Shown here in pieces: positions 1 through 14,772 of a DNA stretch of 64,000 nucleotides (the stretch's first letter is position 1; the number at the start of each line of letters is the position of its first letter). This DNA comes from an uncultured Pirellulaceae bacterium (GTDB lineage: Bacteria; Planctomycetota; Planctomycetia; Pirellulales; Pirellulaceae), in NCBI GenBank assembly GCA_937928555.1, contig CALFWR010000006.1:1-64000 (forward strand), given 5' to 3'. Position numbers and translations under genes: made by a program. The notes beneath the pieces are model-generated. The model did no database searches. It worked only from the letters and a program-made list of their open reading frames with translations, and was not told the DNA's origin.

Positions 1-139
1 GAGCAAGGGAAAAGTTGAATTTCAACAAGAAATTTGAATCATCTGGTAGATGAAAACCACAGCGATCGTTTCAACGCATCCGGATCGCGGATCAGTGCCG
101 GAACTGATTCTGACGCCCACGCCTTGTGAATAATCCGGA
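1..139 (+). repeat. 187-bp inverted-repeat element, copy 1 (cut by window edge)
   Basis: Right part of the recurrent 187-bp element. It has the shared interior and the right terminal repeat, here GTGAATAATCCGGA. The left end lies outside the window. The + orientation used for this family means that the end reading CCCGGATTATTCACGA followed by CGACGGGCG comes first. Confidence 0.85.
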
Positions 140-492
140 CCAATAAGCAAACACAATCATTGCGGTGGCAATGTCGCTGTTTGCGGGCGCTGAATTGCAT
201 CGCGACGTTTTGACACACAGTCAAGCTCCGAAGAATGTCGGGATTGGCTGCGACAAAAGTGGGTGCGACATTTAATCGGGTCGAAGACTGCCGATAAAGA
301 CAGTATTCTATCTTCGCGTGAGGGGAAGCTGCGCTTTGGCGGTGCCTTCTCCCGATCCGCACAATCAAATTGTGCTGAAATCCGCCGTTAAATGCGGCCT
401 GTCACGGGCCAAGGTTCGATTCTGGTTTATTTAGACGCCGAAGCGATCCGCAACCCGTCGATTGGTTTCAACCAACCGGTCTTTAAATAACC
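140..492. other. Intergenic region upstream of actA
   Basis: No convincing gene is seen. A TTGACA at 210-215 has no good -10 partner at 16-18 bp, so a promoter is only a guess. The region should carry the promoter and leader of the respiratory cluster, because the first cluster gene begins at 493. The only reading frame here, on the minus strand, runs back into the repeat element and looks like chance. Confidence 0.4.
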
Positions 493-1203
493 ATGCAAGA
501 ATTTCATTTTCCAACTTGGGTCAACAAGTTCACGGTCATGCTGATCGTGGGTGGCCTTGGTGTGGCTGGCTATCTGGCGACTTGCCTGTTTGCGGCAATT
601 CACCCCGAAGTCGTCAACGTGGGCTACAAGCCAAAACAACCCGTGCCCTTCAGCCACAAGCTTCACGCCGGCCAACTGAAGCTTGACTGTCGCTACTGCC
701 ACAACACCGTCGAAAAAGCCGGCCACGCGGCGATTCCGCCTTCGGCCACCTGCGGCAATTGCCACGGCGGCGAGCGAACCACCGGCAAACTGGTTAACGG
801 CGTGATTCAACCGGGTCGCGAATTGGGCATCGTGCATCCAGAAAGCACCTTGCTGGAGCCGATCCGTGTTTCGCTGGAAGATCCCGAAAAGCCCATGAAG
901 TGGCAGCGGATCCACGACGTGCCAGACTTTGTGTTCTTCAACCACGCCGCCCACATCACTCGCGGTGTCAGCTGCGTTTCCTGCCACGGCCGCATCGACC
1001 AGATGGAAGTCGTCGAACAGAAAGAGCCGCTTTCGATGAAGTGGTGCCTGGATTGTCACCGCAATCCGGCTCCGCACATTCGCGATCCGGCTTTGGTCAC
1101 CAAGCTCGATCTCAAGATCGAAGACCCCCAAGCCAACGGCGAAGAGTGGATGAAAAAGCTTGACATCAACCCAAATGTCAGCTGCTCAACTTGCCACCGT
1201 TAA
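493..1203 (+). CDS. actA: Alternative complex III subunit ActA, pentaheme cytochrome c
   Basis: ActA is the periplasmic multiheme cytochrome subunit of alternative complex III, which oxidises quinol and passes electrons to cytochrome c or directly to an oxidase. The 236-residue protein has one N-terminal membrane segment (about residues 12-36). It has five CxxCH heme motifs: CRYCH, CGNCH, CVSCH, CLDCH and, at the very C-terminus, CSTCH. Five hemes is usual for ActA. The start ATG at 493 leaves the membrane anchor intact. It is the first gene of a cluster followed by actB, actC, actDE and actF, so the assignment rests on both motifs and order. Confidence 0.93.
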   Translation: MQEFHFPTWVNKFTVMLIVGGLGVAGYLATCLFAAIHPEVVNVGYKPKQPVPFSHKLHAGQLKLDCRYCHNTVEKAGHAAIPPSATCGNCHGGERTTGKLVNGVIQPGRELGIVHPESTLLEPIRVSLEDPEKPMKWQRIHDVPDFVFFNHAAHITRGVSCVSCHGRIDQMEVVEQKEPLSMKWCLDCHRNPAPHIRDPALVTKLDLKIEDPQANGEEWMKKLDINPNVSCSTCHR

Positions 1204-1250
1204 AAAAACAACCGCACACACACACAACAGACAAGCCTGGCTCATCTCAC

Positions 1251-4658
<3,408 letters not shown>

Positions 4659-4675
4659 TTACATATACAGAAATT

Positions 4676-4731
4676 AGTAGGGCCGGTTCCACCGGCCACA
4701 CCAATGACGGCCGGTGGGAACCGGCCCTACT
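4676..4731. repeat. Long GC-rich hairpin between actB and actC
   Basis: Arms at 4676-4697 and 4709-4731 are complementary over about 22 bp with one bulged base. The arms begin AGTAGGGCCGGTTCC. It lies 17 bp after the actB stop and ends 13 bp before actC. It may be a REP-like intergenic repeat and could tune transcript stability or expression within the operon. It has no T-tract, so it is not a classic intrinsic terminator. Confidence 0.8.
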
Positions 4732-4744
4732 GACGAGAAACAAA

Positions 4745-6142
4745 ATGGCAACAACTGTTGACCCCAAACAACTTGACAACACCCTGGACGATCCGGCGGA
4801 ACGCTCTCCGCTGGTAACCGGTGGTCTTGACTACGAAGGTGTTACCGACGCGGCGGCGGGTGTCTGGGATGCGGACCGACCACCGTTACTTTGGTGGGGA
4901 CTGCTGGCGGTTGCTCTTTCGCTGCTGGGCCTGCTGGGTGCCTGCGTCAATCACCTGCTGATGTCGGGAACCGGAGTCTGGGGTAACAACAACCCGGTCT
5001 ACTGGGGCTGGCCGATTGTGAACTTCGTTTTCTGGGTCGGTATCGGTCACGCCGGAACGCTCATTAGTGCGATCCTGTTCCTGTTTCGTCAGAACTGGCG
5101 AACAAGTATCAACCGTGCCGCCGAAGCGATGACCATTTTCGCGGTTGTCTGTGCGGGTCTGTTCCCGGGCGTGCACATCGGACGCGTGTGGGTTTTCTAC
5201 TGGCTGTTCCCGATCCCCACCGAACACCTCGCCATGTGGCCCAACTTCCGCAGTCCGCTGCTGTGGGACGTTTTCGCGGTTTCGACTTACGCCACCGTTT
5301 CGTTGCTGTTCTGGTACATGGGCATGGTTCCCGATATCGCAACATTCCGCGATCGCACCCGAAGCAAAATTGGCAAATTCATCTACGGCATTCTCTCGCT
5401 GGGTTGGACCGGTTCTTCACGAGCCTGGCACCACTACGAGATTGCCTACACGATCCTGGCTGCCCTCGCGACGCCGCTGGTTCTGTCAGTACACACGATC
5501 GTAAGTTTCGACTTTGCGGTCTCCCAGTTACCCGGCTGGCACACAACGATCTTCCCGCCGTACTTCGTTGCCGGTGCGATTTTCTCCGGTTTTGCGATGG
5601 TGGTCACGCTGCTGGTTCCGGCGCGGAAAATATGCGGCGTGGAAAATCTGATCACGATTCGTCACTTGGAAAACATGAACAAGATCATCATGGCCACCGG
5701 TCTGATGGTCGGCACCGCCTACGGGATCGAGTTTTTCATGGCGTGGTATTCGGGCGTCGAATTCGAGAAGTTCGCGTTATCGAATCGAGCGTTCGGTAAC
5801 TACTGGTGGGCCTATTGGATCATGGTCAGTTGCAACGTGTTGATCCCGCAGTTGTTCTGGATCAAGTGGTGCCGGACGACGCCGTGGTTCATGGTAATCG
5901 TGTGCATCTTTGTGAACATTGGCATGTGGTTTGAGCGATTCGTGATCACCATTACGTCGCTCTCGCGTGACTTCCTTCCCTCGAGCTGGGCTTACTTCCA
6001 TCCAACCTGGGTGGATCTTTCGATGCTGGTGGGAAGCTTTGGTTTGTTCTTCACCCTGTTCCTGTTGTTCTGCCGCTTCCTGCCCATCATCGCGATGGCG
6101 GAAGTCAAAAGCATCATGCCGCACGGAGACGGACACCATTAA
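4745..6142 (+). CDS. actC: Alternative complex III subunit ActC, NrfD-like quinol-binding membrane protein
   Basis: ActC is the NrfD/PsrC-type integral membrane subunit of alternative complex III and supplies a quinol site next to the Fe-S clusters of ActB. The 465-residue protein is almost entirely hydrophobic helices, about ten by eye. Conserved ACIII features include a stretch around [11 protein letters not shown] and the W-x-G-S-S-R-x-W-H-H-Y segment near residue 220. The ATG at 4745 follows the 4676-4731 hairpin. The gene lies between actB and actDE in the usual order. Confidence 0.92.
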   Translation: MATTVDPKQLDNTLDDPAERSPLVTGGLDYEGVTDAAAGVWDADRPPLLWWGLLAVALSLLGLLGACVNHLLMSGTGVWGNNNPVYWGWPIVNFVFWVGIGHAGTLISAILFLFRQNWRTSINRAAEAMTIFAVVCAGLFPGVHIGRVWVFYWLFPIPTEHLAMWPNFRSPLLWDVFAVSTYATVSLLFWYMGMVPDIATFRDRTRSKIGKFIYGILSLGWTGSSRAWHHYEIAYTILAALATPLVLSVHTIVSFDFAVSQLPGWHTTIFPPYFVAGAIFSGFAMVVTLLVPARKICGVENLITIRHLENMNKIIMATGLMVGTAYGIEFFMAWYSGVEFEKFALSNRAFGNYWWAYWIMVSCNVLIPQLFWIKWCRTTPWFMVIVCIFVNIGMWFERFVITITSLSRDFLPSSWAYFHPTWVDLSMLVGSFGLFFTLFLLFCRFLPIIAMAEVKSIMPHGDGHH

Positions 6143-6146
6143 CAAT

Positions 6147-6380
6147 TCGGAATGCGGAGGTCGGAATTCGGAATGAATTCGGAATGAGTTCGGACGTCCA
6201 CTGAATAGAGCACCCTCCCTGTGTGAGCTTTGGGAGGGTCAAACGAGAAACGAGTTCGGGGAGGGTGAACAACCTTGAACTCAACAACTTAAAACGACAA
6301 GTTGAGATACGAAAACCAATGGCAATGCCGAGAGAGGGGATCCCTCCCCGGCGTCGCCGACTCTCCCGCCGGGAGGGTGA
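6147..6380. repeat. Repeat-rich spacer between actC and actDE
   Basis: The 268-bp gap holds three near-tandem copies of a TCGGAATTCGGAATG-like unit (6147-6195). These are followed by two palindromic blocks built on CACCCTCCC/GGGAGGGT arms (6211-6239, with a related GGGGAGGGTG at 6258, and 6343-6379). A similar CACCCTCCC block recurs at 41420-41478. No gene is seen. The region looks like short intergenic repeats inserted inside an operon. Confidence 0.65.
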
Positions 6381-6410
6381 CTTCAATCGAGTCAAACACT
6401 TCAAATAAAA

Positions 6411-7886
6411 ATGTCGAACGAAACTGAAAATCAAACCGCTGCCTCAACCGAGGACCAGGAACTGGTGGGCTTGCTCGCCCAGTTCGATGATCCCGATTCG
6501 CTGATTGCAGCCTGTAACAACGCCCGCGAAGCCGGCTACAAAAAGATGGACGCCTACACGCCGTTTCCCGTTCACGGGATCGATCCGGCACTGGGCATCA
6601 AGCGATCTTTTCTGCCATTTATCGTGCTGTCGGTTGCACTCGGTGCGGTCGTGATTGGCCTTGGAATGCAGTGGTACACCAACGGCGGCAGCATCGGCGG
6701 GAAGTCCACCGATTCCTTCTGGCCGTTTCCCGGTTACAAGTTTCAGATCTCCGGCAAGCCCTATTTCAGCTTGCCTGCCAATATTCCCGTCACGTTCGAA
6801 GTCATCGTTCTCTCGAGTGCCTTTGCGACGTTCTTTGGCATGTGGATCATCAATCGCCTGCCACGATTGTCCAATCCGCTGCATCGCGTTTCGCGGTTCA
6901 AGCGGGTGACCAACGACAAGTTCTTCCTGATGCTTGAAAAGAAGGATGAGCTTTTCAGCGAAACAGAATCACGCGCCCAGTTGGATTCCTGGGGTGCGGT
7001 TGCGATCGAGGAAGTCAACCAGGACCTGACCGACACCAAGCTTCCGGCATGGTTTACGCCGCTGGCGTTTGTGGGTGCTCTGCTTCTGATGTTGCCACCG
7101 GTTGCGATCTTTGGTGCTTACGGTGCCAACAGCCGCAAGCCACGTTTGCACGTCGTTCCCGACATGGACTGGCAACACAAGTTCAAAACTCAGGTGCTCA
7201 GCCCCAACGTTGGCACCAAGGACAACGTCGATTATCTGTTCATCGATGACCGTGCGATGCGACAGCCTGTCGAAGGCAGCGTTGCCTTCGGTTCGATGAT
7301 GGACGATTCCGAAATGTTCTACGGTATCAAGAAGGATGCGTTTGAGGCATCGATGCTGGCTAAAGACGCCCGCTTCCAGTTGGCATCGACCAGCAGCGAA
7401 GACAAAGACGGTGACGATGCGGCCGCTCCGGCGGAAGACGTTTCCCAGTGGATCACCGGGTTCCCCGAGGGCTTCGAAGTCAACCAGGCGGCGCTCGACC
7501 GTGGTCAGCAGCGATTCAACATCTACTGCGCCGTTTGTCATGGCTATGCCGGCAACGGAGACGGCCTGGTGAATCGGCGTGCGTTGGCACTTGCCGCCAA
7601 CGGCAAAGCCAAATGGACGGCCGCCAAATCGCTTCACGATCCGGTTGTCAAAGACGCTGCCAAAAACCCGACCGGTCGGATTTTCGACACGATCACCAAC
7701 GGACGAAACACGATGGGCCCCTACGGGGCTCAGATTCCGGTCGAAGACCGCTGGGCGATTGTCGCCTACATCAAAGCCCTTCAGGAAACAGGCATCGAGC
7801 CAGTTGCTGCCGGTGAGTCCACCGACGCCGAAGCCGACACCGATGCTCAAGCCGCGACCAAAACAGAAGACGCCAAAAAGGAATAG
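6411..7886 (+). CDS. actDE: Fused alternative complex III subunits ActD and ActE
   Basis: The N-terminal part (about residues 15-260) matches ActD (DUF3341), with membrane helices near 65-85, 125-150 and 215-240. The C-terminal part is an ActE-like monoheme cytochrome c with CAVCHG near residue 373 and a likely axial methionine in the NTMGPYG segment. In many bacteria ActD and ActE are separate; here they form one 491-residue chain with an acidic linker near 325-345. The tail is rich in Ala, Asp and Lys. The ATG at 6411 was chosen because it is the first in frame after the spacer. Position between actC and actF supports the call. Confidence 0.9.
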   Translation: MSNETENQTAASTEDQELVGLLAQFDDPDSLIAACNNAREAGYKKMDAYTPFPVHGIDPALGIKRSFLPFIVLSVALGAVVIGLGMQWYTNGGSIGGKSTDSFWPFPGYKFQISGKPYFSLPANIPVTFEVIVLSSAFATFFGMWIINRLPRLSNPLHRVSRFKRVTNDKFFLMLEKKDELFSETESRAQLDSWGAVAIEEVNQDLTDTKLPAWFTPLAFVGALLLMLPPVAIFGAYGANSRKPRLHVVPDMDWQHKFKTQVLSPNVGTKDNVDYLFIDDRAMRQPVEGSVAFGSMMDDSEMFYGIKKDAFEASMLAKDARFQLASTSSEDKDGDDAAAPAEDVSQWITGFPEGFEVNQAALDRGQQRFNIYCAVCHGYAGNGDGLVNRRALALAANGKAKWTAAKSLHDPVVKDAAKNPTGRIFDTITNGRNTMGPYGAQIPVEDRWAIVAYIKALQETGIEPVAAGESTDAEADTDAQAATKTEDAKKE

Positions 7887-7931
7887 TGTCAGGCGTAAGC
7901 CGGCACATCACCCATCAAGCTCTACGATAAA

Positions 7932-9233
7932 ATGCACAGTACACGCCCCGCAAAAATCACTTCGCCGATTGTGAACCTTGGCGAACTTCAATCGCGACTC
8001 ACGCCGCTGGCCCTGATTGTGGGCGCGGTCGGATTGGTTGCCTCATTGGTTCTCGCGTTCAACTTTCAACGCTTCTCGTTCATCTACTTGGTGAACTTTG
8101 CGTTCTGCCTGACGATGTGTATCGGCTGCCTGTTCTTTGTCACGATCTCGCATCTGACACGGGCGGGCTGGAACGTGACGTTGCGGCGGATCGCCGAACT
8201 CTACGCCATGTGCCTGGTGCCGCTGGCGATTCTGTTTCTGCCCATCCTGCTGCCACTGCTGTTTATCGGCTACGACGGACTCTACACCTGGAGCGCGGGC
8301 GGTTGGTCGGTGCACACCGGCGATGCGGAACTCAGGACACAGTTGCAAAATCTGGCTCACGACAAACTGCCGCCCCTGGAACAACTCAAAGCCGCCTACC
8401 TCAACAGCGGGTTCTTTGCGATTCGCTGGGTGGTTTACTTCTGCATCTGGGGCACGATGGGCTGGTTCTTCCTCAGTCGTTCGCTCAAGCAGGATCAGTC
8501 CGGCGACAAGCACCTGACGTCGAAGATGCAGGCCTTTTCCGCACCGGCAATGATCGTGTTTGCCGTATCGATTGTTTTTTCATCGATGGACTTGCTGATG
8601 TCGCTTGAGGCACTCTGGTTCAGCACGATGTTCCCGGTCTACTTTTTCGCCGGCAGTGTGCTGAGCGCATTGGCTTTGATCACGCTGACGTCCCTGTTGC
8701 TGCAGCGGACCGGACGCATCACCGACGAAGTCACCACCGAACACTACCACGACATGGGCAAACTGATGTTTGGCTTTGTCATCTTCTGGGGCTACATCGC
8801 GTTCAGCCAGTTTATGCTGATCTGGTACGCGAACATCCCGGAAGAGACTTTCTGGTTCCGCTATCGAATTGACTGGACCAACGGCTGGGGGTTGCTTTCC
8901 TTGGTACTGCTGGTCGGCCACCTGTTCATTCCTTTCCTTGCCATGATGGGACGCACGATGCGACGCAACCGCACGTTCCTGTTTGGTGCTTGCATCTGGC
9001 TGCTGGTGATGCACTGGATCGACCTGTACTGGCTGGTGATGCCGCAGTACTCACGAGCAACCATGGAAGGCACCAGCGCGATGGGCTTCATCTCCATCAT
9101 TTCCGACCTGGCGTGCCTGATCGGAATGCTGGGTTTGTTCTTTGGCATCTTCTGTTTGATCACCCGGGACAAACCCCTGGTCGCGATGCAGGATCCGCGA
9201 CTGGGCGAAGCACTGAACCACGAGGTTCACTAA
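7932..9233 (+). CDS. actF: Alternative complex III subunit ActF, second NrfD-like membrane subunit
   Basis: A 433-residue polytopic membrane protein with about ten hydrophobic helices, related to ActC but a separate branch. It is often annotated as quinol:cytochrome c oxidoreductase quinone-binding subunit 2. Visible landmarks are the polar HDKLPPLEQ stretch near residue 145 and the helix containing LVMHWIDLYW near 360, typical of ActF. It starts 45 bp after actDE and precedes a small membrane protein. ActC and ActF together form the membrane core of the complex. Confidence 0.9.
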   Translation: MHSTRPAKITSPIVNLGELQSRLTPLALIVGAVGLVASLVLAFNFQRFSFIYLVNFAFCLTMCIGCLFFVTISHLTRAGWNVTLRRIAELYAMCLVPLAILFLPILLPLLFIGYDGLYTWSAGGWSVHTGDAELRTQLQNLAHDKLPPLEQLKAAYLNSGFFAIRWVVYFCIWGTMGWFFLSRSLKQDQSGDKHLTSKMQAFSAPAMIVFAVSIVFSSMDLLMSLEALWFSTMFPVYFFAGSVLSALALITLTSLLLQRTGRITDEVTTEHYHDMGKLMFGFVIFWGYIAFSQFMLIWYANIPEETFWFRYRIDWTNGWGLLSLVLLVGHLFIPFLAMMGRTMRRNRTFLFGACIWLLVMHWIDLYWLVMPQYSRATMEGTSAMGFISIISDLACLIGMLGLFFGIFCLITRDKPLVAMQDPRLGEALNHEVH

Positions 9234-9282
9234 AACGAGGTTCCCAAACCCACGTTCACCATTTGAAACCTGAAAAAGATTC

Positions 9283-9624
9283 ATGAGCGATACAACTGCC
9301 AATTCACACGCCAACGACAGCCATGCCAGCGACCACGGTCATGGCCACGGCCGCAAAGCGCGTTACGACGACATCAGCGTCTCGGGTATTGTGTTCTTCG
9401 GGCTGATTTCGATCATCATCACGTTGATCAGTATCTTCTTCGTGAAGGGACTGCTGAGCTGGTGGACCCGGCACTTTGAAGCAAAACGTGCTGGCGAAAT
9501 CATCGAATCACCTGCCAGCATCCAGATCGAGAACCAGATAAAACTCCTCGATGGGGGGGAGGGAACGATCTCGATCGAAGAGGCTGGCAAGAAAGTTCTC
9601 GAAAAATACGGAGCCAAACATTAG
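9283..9624 (+). CDS. Small His-rich single-span membrane protein of the respiratory cluster
   Basis: A 113-residue protein with a histidine-rich N-terminus (residues 8-25, about seven histidines), one transmembrane helix (about 31-55) and a short polar C-terminal domain. I do not recognise a named family. Its place between ActF and SCO, in the same orientation with short gaps, suggests a role in assembly or as an accessory subunit of ACIII or the oxidase. The histidines could help handle copper for the adjacent SCO/oxidase genes, but that is inference. Confidence 0.7.
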   Translation: MSDTTANSHANDSHASDHGHGHGRKARYDDISVSGIVFFGLISIIITLISIFFVKGLLSWWTRHFEAKRAGEIIESPASIQIENQIKLLDGGEGTISIEEAGKKVLEKYGAKH

Positions 9625-9695
9625 TGCTGACAATTCCGGGACCCACAGCCAGTTTGTCACATCGTTTACCCGTCCGGCCAATCAATAATTTATCC

Positions 9696-10637
9696 ATGGC
9701 ACAACTTCATCCAAAAGCAATCATCCTCGCAAAGGCAGCCAGACTGTTGGCCCTTGGGGTGTGCGCGGTGATGGCGTTGCCAATCCTCGCGGTGGCCGAC
9801 CAGGACGGCACCGAAGATCCCTACGACGTTAACTCCGTCCCCGAAGTCGCTCGCGACATCGGCGTTGATTCAAAACTGGGCGACATTATCGATCCGGATG
9901 TGGCTTTTCACGACGAAGAAAACCGCTTCGTTCGCATCGGCAAGTACTTTGACGACAAACCGATCATGCTGTCGTTCAACTACTCCAACTGCCCCAAGCT
10001 TTGCAGCGTCCAACTGGAGAACATGATCAGCGCCCTAGCACAGGTCCAGTTCAAGGTCGGCAGGGACTTTGAGATGGTGTCCATCAGCATCGATCCACTG
10101 GAGCAGGCCGCGCGGGCTCGCGAAGCAAAACAGAAGTACGTTCGCATGTACAACGAAGGCGAAAGCGTCGATGGCTTTCACTTTCTGGTCGGCAAGCGGG
10201 ACGAAATCAAATACCTGACCGAACTGTGTGGATTCCGTTACAAGTACGTGCCGGATCAGAAACTTTACTCACACCCTCCGGTTTTCATTCTGGTTTCCCC
10301 AAAGGGCAAAATCGTCCGCTACATCCACGGGCTGGACTACGACCCGGACACGATTGAAAAAGCCCTGATCGAAACCGCCGAAGGCAAAATCGGCAGCCCC
10401 ATCAACAGGTTTGCGTTTGCACTGGGCTGTTTCACCTTCGACCCTTCAAAAGGCAAATACACTTTTCAGGCGATGGCACTGATGCGAGCAGGAGGAATCC
10501 TGACCGTGCTCGGTTTGGCCATTGGTCTGATCCCGTACTGGTTTCTGCGAAAGGGCAACAAGAACGCCACCGACAAAGAAACCAAAGAAGACGATGGATA
10601 CTTGATCGATACACAAGCTGAACTTAATCCGAGTTAG
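9696..10637 (+). CDS. SCO1/SenC-family copper chaperone
   Basis: SCO proteins deliver copper to the CuA site of cytochrome oxidase subunit II. This 313-residue protein has a signal peptide (positively charged start, hydrophobic core, AVA cleavage-like site near residue 32), a thioredoxin-like domain with the copper-binding CPKLC motif, and the distal histidine in SHPP. A C-terminal transmembrane helix ends in a charged tail, so it is membrane-tethered at that end. The ATG at 9696 is preferred over an upstream GTG at 9624 that overlaps the previous gene, because it starts at the signal peptide. It lies 2 bp before the subunit II gene. Confidence 0.9.
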   Translation: MAQLHPKAIILAKAARLLALGVCAVMALPILAVADQDGTEDPYDVNSVPEVARDIGVDSKLGDIIDPDVAFHDEENRFVRIGKYFDDKPIMLSFNYSNCPKLCSVQLENMISALAQVQFKVGRDFEMVSISIDPLEQAARAREAKQKYVRMYNEGESVDGFHFLVGKRDEIKYLTELCGFRYKYVPDQKLYSHPPVFILVSPKGKIVRYIHGLDYDPDTIEKALIETAEGKIGSPINRFAFALGCFTFDPSKGKYTFQAMALMRAGGILTVLGLAIGLIPYWFLRKGNKNATDKETKEDDGYLIDTQAELNPS

Positions 10638-10639
10638 CA

Positions 10640-11809
10640 ATGAACTGGCTACCCTCCAATTTATTCGTGCCCTTGTTCGCACAACAATCCACCGAAGACA
10701 TCGCCAAGATTGTCTCGGAGATGAACAATGACACCACCACCCCGATGAGCGCGGTCGAGCGACCGGCGGATTTGAGCAGCAACTGGCTTTCGTCCGAGTT
10801 TCATTTCCCCGAAGCGGCGTCGACGTTTGCCGTCACCGGCGACTACTACAGCATTGACTGGCTGTACATGTTTGTGTTCTGGGTTTGTGTGGTTTTCTTT
10901 GCTGGCATCGTAGCGGCGATGGTTTACTTCTGCGTCAAGTACCGACGTAAAGACGGCGTGATCGATCCACAGCCCAGCACGTCCCACAACACGGCTCTGG
11001 AGATTGGCTGGTCGGTGGGGCCAAGCTTCCTGTTGATCATCATTTTCGTTGTCGGCGCCCAGGGGTTTTTCGACATGCGAATCCCTCGTGATGATTGCGA
11101 AGAAATTCAGGTCACCGCGTCCCGTTGGAACTGGAAGTTCACGTATCCCGACGGCGATTCCTCGGCGGAACTTCATCTGGTCAACAAGCAACCGACCAAA
11201 CTGGTCATGCAATCCACCGACGTTCTGCACAGTCTGTACATTCCGGCCTTTCGCCAGAAAGTCGACGTCGTGCCAGGACGATACACCTACTTTTACGTGG
11301 TACCCAACAAGGAAGGTGAATACCGACTTTCCTGCACCGAGTACTGTGGCGACAAGCACTCACAGATGCGAACGCTGTGCAAAGTCCACGCAACTCCAGC
11401 TGCCCGCAAAGCCAGCACGCAGTGGATCGAAGCCGAGTATACGCCATGGGAAAACGGCGAGCGACTGTACAAAATCAACTGTTCGGGTTGTCACAACATC
11501 AACAAGGCCGGCACTGGCCCTGCGTTTGCCGGTCTGTGGGGTAAGACCGAGAATCTGATGAAGGGAACCGTCAAGGTCGACGAAAACTACATTCGCAACT
11601 CGATCCTTTATCCTCAACAGGATGTTGTTGCCGGCTACGGTCCCATCTCAAAAATGAATTCCTTCAAAGGAAAGTTCACGCCTGAGCAACTCAATTATCT
11701 GATTGCCTTCCTCAAGTCACCCGCAGAGAAACCTCAGGACAACGACAAACCAGCCGAAGGTACGGGCGAGGGCGAGAAAAACGCCGAAGCCAACACCGAA
11801 GTTCACTAA
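10640..11809 (+). CDS. coxB: Cytochrome c oxidase subunit II with fused cytochrome c domain (caa3 type)
   Basis: Receives electrons and passes them through CuA to subunit I. The 389-residue protein has two N-terminal transmembrane hairpin helices (about 73-95 and 115-137), then a cupredoxin domain with the complete CuA motif CTEYCGDKHSQM near residue 231. A C-terminal cytochrome c domain carries CSGCH near 281, the layout of caa3 oxidases. The tail is Glu/Asn-rich. It starts 2 bp after the SCO gene, which suits copper delivery. In a caa3 enzyme next to ACIII the attached cytochrome could accept electrons directly from ActA or ActE. Confidence 0.94.
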   Translation: MNWLPSNLFVPLFAQQSTEDIAKIVSEMNNDTTTPMSAVERPADLSSNWLSSEFHFPEAASTFAVTGDYYSIDWLYMFVFWVCVVFFAGIVAAMVYFCVKYRRKDGVIDPQPSTSHNTALEIGWSVGPSFLLIIIFVVGAQGFFDMRIPRDDCEEIQVTASRWNWKFTYPDGDSSAELHLVNKQPTKLVMQSTDVLHSLYIPAFRQKVDVVPGRYTYFYVVPNKEGEYRLSCTEYCGDKHSQMRTLCKVHATPAARKASTQWIEAEYTPWENGERLYKINCSGCHNINKAGTGPAFAGLWGKTENLMKGTVKVDENYIRNSILYPQQDVVAGYGPISKMNSFKGKFTPEQLNYLIAFLKSPAEKPQDNDKPAEGTGEGEKNAEANTEVH

Positions 11810-11863
11810 ATCACCAGCCAACCTTTAGTCACTACCAGTTCGATTTGAACCAGGGTAACCCAA

Positions 11864-13567
<1,704 letters not shown>

Positions 13568-13574
13568 AGACCGA

Positions 13575-13595
13575 TCACAGGTTGCAAGCCTGTGA
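13575..13595. repeat. Short palindrome between coxA and coxC
   Basis: TCACAGGTTGCAAGCCTGTGA forms a nearly perfect inverted repeat (TCACAGG/CCTGTGA arms). It lies 7 bp after the coxA stop and may be a short REP-like repeat. There is no T-tract. Confidence 0.6.
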
Positions 13596-13658
13596 ACGAA
13601 ATTAAAGACAACCATTTGCCGGGCGACGTCAATCGCCCTTACTGCCACGGAGCCAATC

Positions 13659-14732
13659 ATGGCTGTAGTTGATACTGACAACATCCTCGAAGAAGAACAC
13701 CACCACCACGAACCGTTTATTGCCCACCACTTCGATGATGCTGAACAGCAGTTCGATTCGGGCAAGCTCGGTATCTGGTTGTTTCTGGTTACGGAAATTC
13801 TGTTCTTCAGCGGACTGTTCGTTGCCTACACGCTGTATCGAATTCACCATCCGGAGATTTTCGAGCAAGCCCACCACTTTTTGGACAAACGTCTGGGAGC
13901 CCTGAACACGATTGTGCTTCTGTTCAGCTCGCTGACGATGGCTCTGGGTGTGCACGCAGCACAAAACGGCGACAACAAAAAGTGCGGCCTGTACGTGCTG
14001 ATCACCATGGTCTGTGCCGCGATGTTCCTAGGCGTCAAAGCCATCGAATACAGTCACAAGTGGGACCTTGGGATTTTTGTCCGCAGCGAATTCTCCTATC
14101 ACCCGCATACCGCTGAACCGTTCCACGTTTCGCCTTACCTGATCAAGCTTAGCGTGATCCCGGTGCTGCTGTTGGTCGGGTTCATAGCCGCGTCCTTTTT
14201 CGCGAGGGCTTCGTCCAAAGTGGCGTTATCGAAATTCATGGGCGGCTTGGCGATCACTGTCGGTGGGTATTTCGTCGGAGTCCTCATCGGGATGACGTTT
14301 ATGGCTTTGACCGCCGAAAACGAACATGCCCAGTTGGAAAGCCCGTCACAGGCTCCGCTTGTTCTCCGGGCATTGACGCTTGACGATGACAAACACGACG
14401 ACGGCCACGCGGATGCCGATGGCGATGCGCACGCCGACGGAGACCATTCTCACGCCGATGGCGAGGATCACGCTCACGGCGATTCACACGCCAAATCACC
14501 CGACCTTGGTCGCGATGTGGGAATCTTCTTCAGTATCTACTACTGCATGACGGGCCTGCACGCGATCCACATCATCGCGGGGATCGTTGCACTTGCCTGG
14601 ATTTACTGGCGCTGTCTGGTGGTTCACTGGCGACCGGACTACTTCGGACCGGTCGATTACGTAGGGCTTTACTGGCACCTTGTCGACCTGATCTGGATTT
14701 ACCTGTTCCCGCTTTTGTACCTGATCGACTAA
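13659..14732 (+). CDS. coxC: Cytochrome c oxidase subunit III with His/Asp-rich insertion
   Basis: Subunit III of the heme-copper oxidase, a helical membrane protein that supports proton uptake and stability of subunit I. At 357 residues it is much longer than the typical 190-270. The extra length is mainly an insertion at about residues 230-285 that is extremely rich in His and Asp (encoded around 14385-14495), between the fifth and sixth helix regions. The N-terminus is also His-rich (residues 10-22). The last helices carry the conserved GLHAIHIIAG and the YWHLVDLIWIYLF ending typical of the family. The ATG at 13659 has an ACGGAG ribosome-binding site. Confidence 0.92.
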   Translation: MAVVDTDNILEEEHHHHEPFIAHHFDDAEQQFDSGKLGIWLFLVTEILFFSGLFVAYTLYRIHHPEIFEQAHHFLDKRLGALNTIVLLFSSLTMALGVHAAQNGDNKKCGLYVLITMVCAAMFLGVKAIEYSHKWDLGIFVRSEFSYHPHTAEPFHVSPYLIKLSVIPVLLLVGFIAASFFARASSKVALSKFMGGLAITVGGYFVGVLIGMTFMALTAENEHAQLESPSQAPLVLRALTLDDDKHDDGHADADGDAHADGDHSHADGEDHAHGDSHAKSPDLGRDVGIFFSIYYCMTGLHAIHIIAGIVALAWIYWRCLVVHWRPDYFGPVDYVGLYWHLVDLIWIYLFPLLYLID

Positions 14733-14772
14733 CAAAGACGCTGGCGCTCCGGTGCCAACTGAAAGCAATATC

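Noticed and set aside
210-240. Promoter TTGACA upstream of actA
   Set aside because: No acceptable -10 at standard spacing, and 280 bp from the start; not supported.
39-368. Minus-strand reading frame of 109 residues at the left end
   Set aside because: It runs through the 187-bp element and non-coding leader. Peptides with KRSLWFSS appear in other copies of the element too, so it reflects the repeat and not a gene.
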